A stretch of 22,866 nucleotides of DNA from an uncultured Oscillospiraceae bacterium (GTDB lineage Bacteria > Bacillota > Clostridia > Oscillospirales > Oscillospiraceae). The translations under genes and the position numbers were made by a program. The notes beneath the pieces are model-generated. The model saw nothing but the letters and a program-made list of their open reading frames with translations, was not told the DNA's origin and did no database searches. Shown here one piece after another: positions 1 through 6,284 of the stretch (position 1 is its first letter; every line of letters starts with the position of its first letter). The DNA is taken from the NCBI GenBank assembly GCA_944385195.1, contig CALWWH010000031.1, positions 1 to 22,866 on the forward strand, written 5' to 3'.

Positions 1-375
1 CCCAAATTTATCATCACACTCAAGCGGATGACCGGAATGGAGGGAGAGAACTACAAGGACTACCCTATGCACAACCGTTGGCTTGTGTTTAACGTCCTGC
101 CTTGGGAGCTGACGCGCTCGGGTAAAATTGAAAACGCAACCTCCGACTATGAGATATATCACTCGGAGATCAACGGTCAGGAGGTTGGAGTAACGCACGG
201 AATACAGGAAATCCCCTCTTTCTTCTTCGGCAGGGAGTGGCACTACTTCTACGGCGGATTTTTCGCCGGGGACCTGGCGGTCTGCATCGAGTCGGAGTTC
301 GGCTACTGCACCCAGGAGGAGTTTGTGGAGGTTTTCCTGGCGATCTTTGACTATGTGACGGAGCTGAAAGCTTGA
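1..375 (+). CDS. hypothetical protein, 5' partial
   Basis: The reading frame is open from the first base of the window to a TGA at 373-375, giving 124 visible residues; the true start lies upstream. I do not recognise the family. The visible part is rich in aromatic and acidic residues, with a central stretch FFFGREWHYFYGGFFAG and an acidic, aromatic C-terminus. There is no membrane segment, no cysteine motif and no obvious catalytic signature, so it looks like a soluble globular domain. An internal ATG at 28 lacks a convincing ribosome binding site and is probably not the start. A perfect 13-bp hairpin begins 3 bases after the stop, so this is probably the last gene of its transcript and is separate from the copper operon that follows. 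Confidence 0.6.
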   Translation, partial: PKFIITLKRMTGMEGENYKDYPMHNRWLVFNVLPWELTRSGKIENATSDYEIYHSEINGQEVGVTHGIQEIPSFFFGREWHYFYGGFFAGDLAVCIESEFGYCTQEEFVEVFLAIFDYVTELKA

Positions 376-378
376 CAA

Positions 379-409
379 CAGCACCCTGCTGCACCGCAGC
401 AGGGTGCTG
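379..409 (+). terminator. hairpin after the first gene, no T-tract
   Basis: Perfect 13-bp inverted repeat, CAGCACCCTGCTG at 379-391 and its complement at 397-409, with a 5-base loop. It lies directly behind the stop at 375. No run of T follows on the + strand, so it may be a weak or factor-assisted terminator. Confidence 0.5.
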
Positions 410-447
410 CTGCGTCCACAGAGCTTCCCGGATGAGAGAGTTTCCTC

Positions 448-477
448 TTGACAACATACCCCTAGGGGGTATATAAT
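448..477 (+). promoter_or_regulatory. sigma-A-like promoter of csoR-copA
   Basis: TTGACA at 448-453 and TATAAT at 472-477 both match consensus, with an 18-base spacer. Predicted transcription start is near 484, giving a leader of about 46 bases before the csoR start codon at 530. The spacer is almost entirely filled by the CsoR-type operator. Confidence 0.85.
456..472 (+). promoter_or_regulatory. CsoR operator
   Basis: ATACCCCTAGGGGGTAT is a near-perfect inverted repeat (ATACCCC / GGGGTAT) of the G-tract type bound by CsoR copper sensors. It sits between the -35 and -10 boxes. Bound apo-CsoR would block RNA polymerase, and Cu(I) binding would release it. The match to the known operator class and the csoR gene next to it make the assignment strong. 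Confidence 0.85.
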
Positions 478-529
478 CGGTGTGTAGAAAAAAGCTATAC
501 GAGCATCTCAATAGAAGGAGCTGACTCCC

Positions 530-832
530 ATGGAAGAAGGCTGCTGCCTGAGCCACAGGCATAAACGGCGCCAGAGCGCAGAACAGACGGATTTGATCCA
601 CCGCCTCAACCGGGTGGAGGGGCAAATCCGCGGGATCAGAAACATGGTCGAAAAGGACGCCTACTGCCCGGACATTCTCATCCAGGTAGCGGCGGCAACT
701 GCGGCCCTGAACAGCTTTAACAAGGTCCTCCTGGCCAGCCACATCCGCAGCTGCGTGGCGCAGGATCTGCGCGCCGGGCAGGAGGAGACCCTGGACGAGC
801 TGATCGCTGTGCTGCAAAAATTGATGAAATAG
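530..832 (+). CDS. csoR: CsoR-family copper-sensing repressor
   Basis: Cytoplasmic transcriptional repressor of the DUF156 four-helix fold; apo-protein binds the operator and Cu(I) releases it. The 100-residue length fits the family. The Cu(I) ligand triad is visible as Cys46, His71 and Cys75 (YCPD and SHIRSC), and the helix-1 signature HRLNRVEGQIRGI spans residues 24-36. The N-terminus has extra Cys and His residues (Cys5, Cys6, His9, His11) of unknown role. AGAAGGAG at 513-520 lies 9 bases before the ATG. copA starts 11 bases after the stop and its ribosome binding site overlaps the csoR stop codon, so the two are cotranscribed and probably translationally coupled. The family also contains RcnR, FrmR and CstR, but the C-H-C triad together with copA indicates copper. 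Confidence 0.93.
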   Translation: MEEGCCLSHRHKRRQSAEQTDLIHRLNRVEGQIRGIRNMVEKDAYCPDILIQVAAATAALNSFNKVLLASHIRSCVAQDLRAGQEETLDELIAVLQKLMK

Positions 833-843
833 GAGGAAGATCT

Positions 844-3375
844 ATGGAAGCCTTTCAGATAAGCGGAATGAGCTGCGCAGCATGCAGCGCCCACGTGGAA
901 AAGGCGGTCCGCGCCGTGCCTGGGGTCAAGTCTGTGGCTGTGAGCCTACTGACCAACAGTATGCAGGTGGACTACGCCGCTCCGGCGACGCAGGAGACCA
1001 TCGTCGCCGCCGTGGAGGCGGCGGGCTACGGTGCGGTCCCCGGCGAGGCCGAGGACGCCTTGGAGGATAAGCAAACGCCCCAGCTGCGCCGCCGGCTGAT
1101 CTACAGTCTGTGCTTTTTGGTCCCGCTGATGTATCTCACCATGGGGCATATGGTGGGGCTGCCCCTGCCGCCGTTTTTGGACGGGCACGAGAACGCCTTC
1201 TGGTTCGCCCTGGCGCAGCTGATTTTGACCCTGCCGGTCATCGTCATCAACCGCGCTTTCTTCATCAGCGGCGTCAAGGGCCTGCTCTCCCGCGCCCCGG
1301 GCATGGACGCCCTGGTCAGCCTCGGGGCCGGCGCGGCGGTGGTCTACGGCCTCTTTGCCATGGGCCAGATTGCCTATGGCCTTGCCGCAGGCGACGCGGC
1401 TCGGGTGGCAGAGTACCGCCACGACCTATATTTTGAGTCCGCCGCGATGATCCTCACCCTCATCACCGTGGGCAAGCTCTTGGAGTCCCTCAGCAAGGGC
1501 CGCACCACCAGCGCCCTGCGGGGCCTGATGGATTTGGCGCCCCAGACGGCAATCCTTGTCGAGGACGGCGATGAGCGCGTTGTCCCTGTGGCCCAGGTGC
1601 GCCAGGGCGACCTGTTTTTGGTCCGTCCGGGCCAGAGCATCCCGGTCGACGGCGAGGTCGTCGAAGGCAGCTCCGCCGTCAACGAGGCTGCCCTCACTGG
1701 CGAGAGCATGCCGGTGGACAAGGCCCCCGGGGACGAGGTCCGCTCTGCCACCATCAACCAGACCGGCGCGCTGCTCTGCCGCGCCACCCGCGTGGGCCAG
1801 GACACCACTCTCAGCCAGGTCATCCGCCTGGTGCGGGATGCTGCTGCGACCAAAGCACCTCTGGCCAAGGTCGCGGACAAGGTATCCGGCATCTTCGTGC
1901 CGGTGGTGATCGCCATTGCTGTGGTGACGCTGGCCGTCTGGTTGCTGCTGGGCCAGAGCCTGACCTTCGCCCTCTCAAGGGCCATCTCCGTGCTGGTCAT
2001 CAGCTGCCCCTGCGCCCTGGGCCTGGCTACGCCGGTGGCCATCATGGTGGGCAGCGGCATGGGCGCCCGGCGCGGCGTCCTCTTTAAGACCGCTGCCGCG
2101 CTGGAAAACATGGGCCACGTCAACACCGTCGTCTTGGATAAGACCGGCACCGTCACCATGGGCCAGCCCCATGTGGTCGCTGTTTGGACCAGCTCCGGCG
2201 TCAGCGAGGCCACCCTGGTGGCCGCTGCCGCCGCCCTGGAGGCCCGCAGCGAGCACCCGCTGGCCAAGGCCGTGCTGGCCTATGCCCAGCAAAAGGGCGT
2301 CGCCTACGCCCCGGCTGAGACCGTGAACGCCGCCGTCGGCCAGGGCCTGACGGGCACCGTCCAGGGCGCTGCCGTCCTCGGTGGCAGCATGGCCTTCTTG
2401 CAGCAGCAGGGCCTGCTGAGCGCCGAGCTGGAGCAAAAAGGCCAGGAACTGGCCGGCCAGGGGATGACGCCCCTGTATTTCGCCGCCGAGGGAGCCGTGC
2501 TGGGCATCCTAGGTGTGGCCGACGTCATCCGGCCCGGCAGTGCCGAGGCGGTGCGCCAGCTGCAGGGCCAGGGCATCCAGGTGGTCATGCTCACCGGCGA
2601 CAATGAGGCCACGGCCAAGCACATCGCCGCCCAGGCGGGCATCAGCGAGGTCATTGCCAACGTGCTCCCCGATCAAAAGGAGGCTGCCGTGCGCCAGCTC
2701 CAGGCGGACAACTGGGTGGCCATGGTGGGCGACGGCATCAACGACGCCCCGGCCCTGACCCGGGCGGACGTGGGCGTCGCCATCGGCGCAGGCTCCGACA
2801 TTGCCATCGACGCGGCAGACGTGGTGCTCATGCGCGACGATTTGCTGGAGGTTGCGGCGGCGGTGCGCCTGAGCCGCAGGGTCATCCGCAACATCCACCA
2901 AAATCTCTTCTGGGCCTTCTTCTACAACGCCATCTGTATTCCCCTGGCTGCGGGCCTCTACAGCCACTGGGGGCTGGTGCTCAGCCCCATGTTGGGCGCG
3001 GCGGCCATGAGCCTGTCCAGCGTCTGCGTGGTCGGCAACGCGCTGCGCTTGAACCTGGCCCGGCTGGACGACAGCCGCCATGACCACGCCTGGAAGCACC
3101 GCCCGGTGGTCCGCGCGGCGGAGCCGGAGCCTGTGGCCTGTCCCATTGTCCCGGATGCGCCCAGCTGCACGCTGCGCATCAGCGGCATGATGTGTCAGCA
3201 TTGCCAGGCGGCGGTCACCAAGGCCCTGGAGGGCATCGACGGCGTCAGCAGCGCCGCAGTCAGCTGGCAGGCGGGCACCGCCGTCGTCACTACCTCGGGC
3301 CCCGTCAGCGACGAGGCGCTGCGCCAGGCAGTGGCCGAGGAGGGCTATGAGCTCGTTGCCATTGAGCGGTCATAA
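844..3375 (+). CDS. copA: Cu(I)-exporting P1B-type ATPase with N- and C-terminal HMA domains
   Basis: Inner-membrane pump that exports Cu(I) using ATP. Domains in order: HMA metal-binding domain (about residues 1-70, GMSCAAC with Cys11 and Cys14); membrane helices; actuator loop TGES (285-288); transport motif CPC (388-390); phosphorylation loop DKTGT with Asp432; TGDN (584-587); hinge GDGIND (629-634); last helices with Tyr694-Asn695 and Met722/Ser726, the P1B-1 copper signature. A second HMA domain follows at about 776-843 (GMMCQHC, Cys784 and Cys787), joined by a linker with several histidines. The 843-residue length fits CopA plus the extra domain. AGGAGG at 831-836 overlaps the csoR stop. 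Expression should follow copper through the CsoR operator. No separate copZ chaperone gene is present here, and the C-terminal domain may stand in for it (inference). Confidence 0.95.
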   Translation: MEAFQISGMSCAACSAHVEKAVRAVPGVKSVAVSLLTNSMQVDYAAPATQETIVAAVEAAGYGAVPGEAEDALEDKQTPQLRRRLIYSLCFLVPLMYLTMGHMVGLPLPPFLDGHENAFWFALAQLILTLPVIVINRAFFISGVKGLLSRAPGMDALVSLGAGAAVVYGLFAMGQIAYGLAAGDAARVAEYRHDLYFESAAMILTLITVGKLLESLSKGRTTSALRGLMDLAPQTAILVEDGDERVVPVAQVRQGDLFLVRPGQSIPVDGEVVEGSSAVNEAALTGESMPVDKAPGDEVRSATINQTGALLCRATRVGQDTTLSQVIRLVRDAAATKAPLAKVADKVSGIFVPVVIAIAVVTLAVWLLLGQSLTFALSRAISVLVISCPCALGLATPVAIMVGSGMGARRGVLFKTAAALENMGHVNTVVLDKTGTVTMGQPHVVAVWTSSGVSEATLVAAAAALEARSEHPLAKAVLAYAQQKGVAYAPAETVNAAVGQGLTGTVQGAAVLGGSMAFLQQQGLLSAELEQKGQELAGQGMTPLYFAAEGAVLGILGVADVIRPGSAEAVRQLQGQGIQVVMLTGDNEATAKHIAAQAGISEVIANVLPDQKEAAVRQLQADNWVAMVGDGINDAPALTRADVGVAIGAGSDIAIDAADVVLMRDDLLEVAAAVRLSRRVIRNIHQNLFWAFFYNAICIPLAAGLYSHWGLVLSPMLGAAAMSLSSVCVVGNALRLNLARLDDSRHDHAWKHRPVVRAAEPEPVACPIVPDAPSCTLRISGMMCQHCQAAVTKALEGIDGVSSAAVSWQAGTAVVTTSGPVSDEALRQAVAEEGYELVAIERS

Positions 3376-3403
3376 AAAAGGGGCAGACATGGCTGTCTGC
3401 CCC
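3374..3403 (-). terminator. shared terminator between copA and the lipoprotein gene
   Basis: Perfect 10-bp inverted repeat GGGGCAGACA (3380-3389) / TGTCTGCCCC (3394-3403) with a 4-base loop. The A-run at 3374-3379 gives a six-T tail on the minus strand, so it is a canonical intrinsic terminator for the minus-strand gene ending at 3420. It also follows the copA stop directly and may act in both directions. Confidence 0.8.
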
Positions 3404-3419
3404 AGGCCCTTTGGGGCGG

Positions 3420-4313
3420 CTACCGCCCCGGAGGGTCATTGCATATGAGATGAGTGTCGCCGCTTTGGGTCTGATAGTACAGCCAGGTGTCCCCCAGCTC
3501 GAGGTGCAAAATGAGGTCCTCTTCGAGGATGGTTTCTTGCGCCCCGTCCCAACTAACGAGCCCGTGGTCGGCTGTGGCATAGAAAAGCTTTCCGTTCAAG
3601 GCTTTGTAGAGTCTGGTGGCGGAGGCCGGAATGCTCTGCTCGGGGACGATGCCGGCGTCTGTGTGGTAGTAATAGGTCTCCCCGTCCACCACAGGCGCAG
3701 TGACGGGAACGCTGGTCAGCTGGGTCTCCTCACCGGAATTCAGCGCCAGCCTGAAGAGCTGATGGCTGTCTTGGTCGCAGAAATATAGATGGGTATCCGT
3801 CGGGTATAGATCTTGCACCTGATTGCTCAGATGATCGCAAAGGGGCTCGAGACTGCCGTCCTGGCGCAGGACGTACAGGGTGCTGCCGAGCATCTTGGCA
3901 AAATAGAGATCCTCTCCCACGACAAAATACCAGGCGCATTGCACGGTTTCGGGGATGTCTTCGAGAATGCCCGCGGCGGGGTCATAGCGCCAGAGCTTCC
4001 CGTCGGCGAAATTGCGAAGAATGAGGGAATCCTTTTGCCAAAACAGCGCGTGCCACTGGGCCTGGCCCTCCTCCTCAGGGAGCGTGAGCGGGGTGTGGGA
4101 CAGGACCCTCCCCTCTTTGTCGTAAACCGTCAGCGTGTCGGTGTAGTTTGCCACCCACAACTCCCCCTCTTTGGGTGCGACCAAATTGCCCTGCCACAGG
4201 CCCGGCTGGGAGAAGTTATGCAGCGTCGTCTGCCCTGCCTGGGGACTGGTATCGCAGCCAAGCAGACACAGGACGAGCAAGATCCCCAATAGCCCTGGTA
4301 TGATCCGCTTCAT
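3420..4313 (-). CDS. lipoprotein, DUF5050/beta-propeller-like
   Basis: Predicted surface lipoprotein of 297 residues. The N-terminus is a hydrophobic signal (residues 3-19) ending in the lipobox LLGC with Cys20 as the lipidated residue. The rest is a series of beta-rich segments of about 40 residues, each ending in patterns such as LYFAKM, LYFCDQ, YYYHTD, LFYATA and WLYYQT; this resembles DUF5050-like bacterial beta-propellers. No catalytic motif is seen. The reading frame extends 22 codons further upstream, but ATG at 4313 is preferred because AAAGGAGG lies 7 bases before it and it starts the signal peptide. The gene is convergent with copA and shares its terminator hairpin. It is probably transcribed alone. 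The family is an inference from the repeat pattern; the substrate or partner is unknown. Confidence 0.75.
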   Translation of the reverse strand: MKRIIPGLLGILLVLCLLGCDTSPQAGQTTLHNFSQPGLWQGNLVAPKEGELWVANYTDTLTVYDKEGRVLSHTPLTLPEEEGQAQWHALFWQKDSLILRNFADGKLWRYDPAAGILEDIPETVQCAWYFVVGEDLYFAKMLGSTLYVLRQDGSLEPLCDHLSNQVQDLYPTDTHLYFCDQDSHQLFRLALNSGEETQLTSVPVTAPVVDGETYYYHTDAGIVPEQSIPASATRLYKALNGKLFYATADHGLVSWDGAQETILEEDLILHLELGDTWLYYQTQSGDTHLICNDPPGR

Positions 4314-4353
4314 CCAAATCCCTCCTTTTGATAGAAATAGCGGGGTTAGGTCT

Positions 4354-4359
4354 ATTATA
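4354..4359 (-). promoter_or_regulatory. possible -10 box of the lipoprotein gene
   Basis: Reads TATAAT on the minus strand, about 40 bases upstream of the start codon at 4313. No good -35 box is seen at 16-18 bases spacing, so the assignment is tentative. Confidence 0.4.
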
Positions 4360-4460
4360 ACATCATGGTCTGTTTGCATAAATTGGAATTTACGACAATA
4401 TTACAAACCTTTTTTGTGCATATGGCAGATTTTTGAAAGCCGCGCGGCGCCGGCAGAAGT

Positions 4461-4508
4461 GCGAAAAAGGGAGCCAGAACCGGGATTGGACGGTTCTGGC
4501 TCCCTTTT
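4461..4508 (-). terminator. strong bidirectional-looking terminator
   Basis: Perfect 18-bp inverted repeat at 4465-4482 and 4491-4508 with an 8-base loop; the stem includes GGGAGCCAGAACC. On the minus strand it is followed by five T (4464-4468 read in reverse, partly in the stem). It lies 36 bases downstream of the alpha/beta hydrolase stop, which it terminates. Apart from this, the gap 4314-4544 holds only the promoter region of the lipoprotein gene. Confidence 0.85.
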
Positions 4509-4544
4509 GGCTGAGGTTAGAGGCTGGCTTTGGCCCTCTGAGGT

Positions 4545-5600
4545 TCAGAAGGGGCTTTGAGCGGGGGCCGGGTGGTACACATCCTGCATAAAGGCGTCAG
4601 CCAGCGGTTCCCAGAGGTCGAAGCTGGGGTATTGGGACACGCCGCCGAACTTGATCTTGTCGCCGGCCTTGCCGTGGGGGACGCCGGCGAAGGTGTGGAC
4701 CTCCACAGGCACGCCGTGCTCCAGCAGGCTGGGGTACATCCAGTGGAGGTTGTCCATGGCGGAGTCACCGCGGCCGACGGCGAAGAAGGTGGGCGGGTAG
4801 ACCACGTCGGTGTAGTCAAAGTCAGCGCCATTGAAGCGCGGGCCGTAGATGCACAGGAAGGCGTCGGGCGCGCCGTAGTAGCGGTCCAGCTCGTCGGGCT
4901 CGTAGCCGGGGAAGTGCTGGGCCACGGTCTGCTTGCCGGAGAAGTAGCGGATGGTATTCTCGCCGGTCAGGCCGCCGTTGGAGAAGCCGGCAAAGGCGAC
5001 GTTCTGCGGATCGATGCGGTACTGCGCTGCGTGGGCGCGGACATAGCGGATGGCGCGGGCGGCGTCGGCGCCGCATTCCTTGGCATTCCAAGGGTTGTTG
5101 TTGGGGCGGTTGAGCAGCAGGAAGCACTGATATCCCAGTGCCGCCAGATCCTGGGTGACCTGGTAGCCCTCGTGGATGCAGGAACTGCCATGGGCTCCGC
5201 CGGGGCAGACCACGACTGCGCCCTTGGGAGTCACGTCCTGCGGCACCAGAACCTCAAACATGTGAGGCCGGAAGTCCGGGTCGTGGTTGTAGCGGTAGTC
5301 GCTGTTGTCGCTGTACTCGGTCAGGGTCGGGACCTTGCCCTCGGGCCAGAGGTAGATGGGCTCCGGGGCGTCAGGCAGCTTCTGGATGCTGCCAACCAGG
5401 GCGATATACGCCCCGGCACCGGACTCGTCGCCGGTGAAGAGCAGCTTCTGCTCCAGGGCGGCGAGCCGCAGAACCTCTTCCTTGGGGTAGCAGGGCATAT
5501 CGTCATAAAACGTGACGGCTTTGTGCATGTACTCGCCATACTTGGCGCGAAGCGCCTGCATACGGACCAGAAATTCGGGGATCTTTCTCTCTTCGGGCAT
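4545..5600 (-). CDS. alpha/beta hydrolase (esterase-like)
   Basis: Soluble serine hydrolase of 351 residues with no signal peptide. An N-terminal region of about 110 residues precedes the alpha/beta fold. The oxyanion-hole region is VVVCPGGAHGSS (129-140). The nucleophile elbow is GFSNGG with Ser208. A likely catalytic acid is in the GRGDSAMDN segment (Asp279 or Asp284), and the histidine is His309 in VPHG. This layout fits esterase/acetyl-esterase or BD-FAE-type hydrolases; the substrate cannot be told from sequence. The frame continues 45 codons upstream, but ATG at 5600 is chosen because AAGGAGG lies 7 bases before it and the upstream codons overlap the promoter. It appears monocistronic, with its own promoter and terminator. 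A role in deacetylating plant or host glycans is possible but not shown. Confidence 0.82.
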   Translation of the reverse strand: MPEERKIPEFLVRMQALRAKYGEYMHKAVTFYDDMPCYPKEEVLRLAALEQKLLFTGDESGAGAYIALVGSIQKLPDAPEPIYLWPEGKVPTLTEYSDNSDYRYNHDPDFRPHMFEVLVPQDVTPKGAVVVCPGGAHGSSCIHEGYQVTQDLAALGYQCFLLLNRPNNNPWNAKECGADAARAIRYVRAHAAQYRIDPQNVAFAGFSNGGLTGENTIRYFSGKQTVAQHFPGYEPDELDRYYGAPDAFLCIYGPRFNGADFDYTDVVYPPTFFAVGRGDSAMDNLHWMYPSLLEHGVPVEVHTFAGVPHGKAGDKIKFGGVSQYPSFDLWEPLADAFMQDVYHPAPAQSPF

Positions 5601-5633
5601 GGCAGAGCCTCCTTGTGATATTTTAGTGAGAAT

Positions 5634-5662
5634 ATCATAACATATTTTGTAGTAGATGACAA
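5634..5662 (-). promoter_or_regulatory. promoter of the alpha/beta hydrolase
   Basis: Minus strand TTGTCA (5657-5662), 17-base spacer, TATGAT (5634-5639). The predicted start near 5627 gives a 27-base leader that contains the ribosome binding site. Confidence 0.7.
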
Positions 5663-5719
5663 GTCTAAGATATAAGACAGAATATGATTTGGACTGTATG
5701 CCGTATTTCCCGGCCCGAC

Positions 5720-5748
5720 TTGTACGCCAGTCCAAGCCATGTTATAAT
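5720..5748 (+). promoter_or_regulatory. promoter of the zinc-ribbon membrane protein
   Basis: TATAAT at 5743-5748 matches consensus; TTGTAC at 5720-5725 is a weak -35 box at 17-base spacing. Predicted leader is about 42 bases. It is divergent from the hydrolase promoter 58 bases away. Confidence 0.6.
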
Positions 5749-5796
5749 AAAAATATGAAATGATAAAAATCTACCGGCCCAAAGGAGGACCCGAGG

Positions 5797-6177
5797 ATGA
5801 TCCAATGCCCGAAATGCGGCGAGCTGAACGCCGATTCCCGCAGCAGCTGTTTCCACTGCGGCGCATCCCTCCGCCGTGGCAGTGTCAAGACCCTCCGCCA
5901 TTGCCCCCGGTGCGGCGAGGAGCTGGTCACCAGGAGCAAGGACTGCCCCTCCTGCGGGGCGGAGCTGGTGCTGGGCCGCGACCCCAACCGCCAGGAGCCC
6001 CCGGAGTCCAAGGTCGATTATGTCGTGCCGGAGCTGGGGATGTGGCTGGCGCTGCGCCGCGGGGATCATGAGCGCGCCAGGGAGCTTTTCATGCGCAGCC
6101 GGATGTACGCCCTGATCGGCGGCGGAATTGCGGCCTTCGTCCTGCTGCTGGCGCTGCTGTTCGGCCTGGCGGGGTGA
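5797..6177 (+). CDS. small membrane protein with two zinc ribbons
   Basis: 126 residues. Two consecutive zinc-ribbon modules are visible: Cys4-Cys7 with Cys18-Cys21, and Cys36-Cys39 with Cys50-Cys53. A charged region of about 50 residues follows, and a single C-terminal membrane helix lies at about residues 105-124 (GGGIAAFVLLLALLFGLAG), so the ribbons are expected in the cytoplasm (tail-anchored topology, inferred). The start ATG has AAAGGAGG 8 bases upstream. It stands alone between its own promoter and a terminator shared with the convergent GH3 gene. Zinc-ribbon/membrane-helix proteins of this kind are widespread in Clostridia but mostly uncharacterised, and I assign no function. Confidence 0.82.
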   Translation: MIQCPKCGELNADSRSSCFHCGASLRRGSVKTLRHCPRCGEELVTRSKDCPSCGAELVLGRDPNRQEPPESKVDYVVPELGMWLALRRGDHERARELFMRSRMYALIGGGIAAFVLLLALLFGLAG

Positions 6178-6211
6178 CAGGAGCAATGCCTCACAAATCA
6201 CAAATACTTAC

Positions 6212-6249
6212 AAAACCCGGTGCAGGGGGACACCCCTGCACCGGGTTTT
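6212..6249 (+). terminator. shared terminator between convergent genes
   Basis: Perfect 17-bp inverted repeat, AAAACCCGGTGCAGGGG at 6212-6228 and its complement at 6233-6249, with a 4-base loop and a T4 end on both strands. It serves the zinc-ribbon gene on + and the GH3 gene on -. Confidence 0.88.
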
Positions 6250-6284
6250 CTGCTGGACCTCTATGGCTGCCTGCGGCCGATTCC

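Noticed and set aside
170..817. Minus-strand frame across csoR and the first gene
   Set aside because: It crosses the copper promoter and operator and lies opposite csoR, which has its metal-ligand triad.
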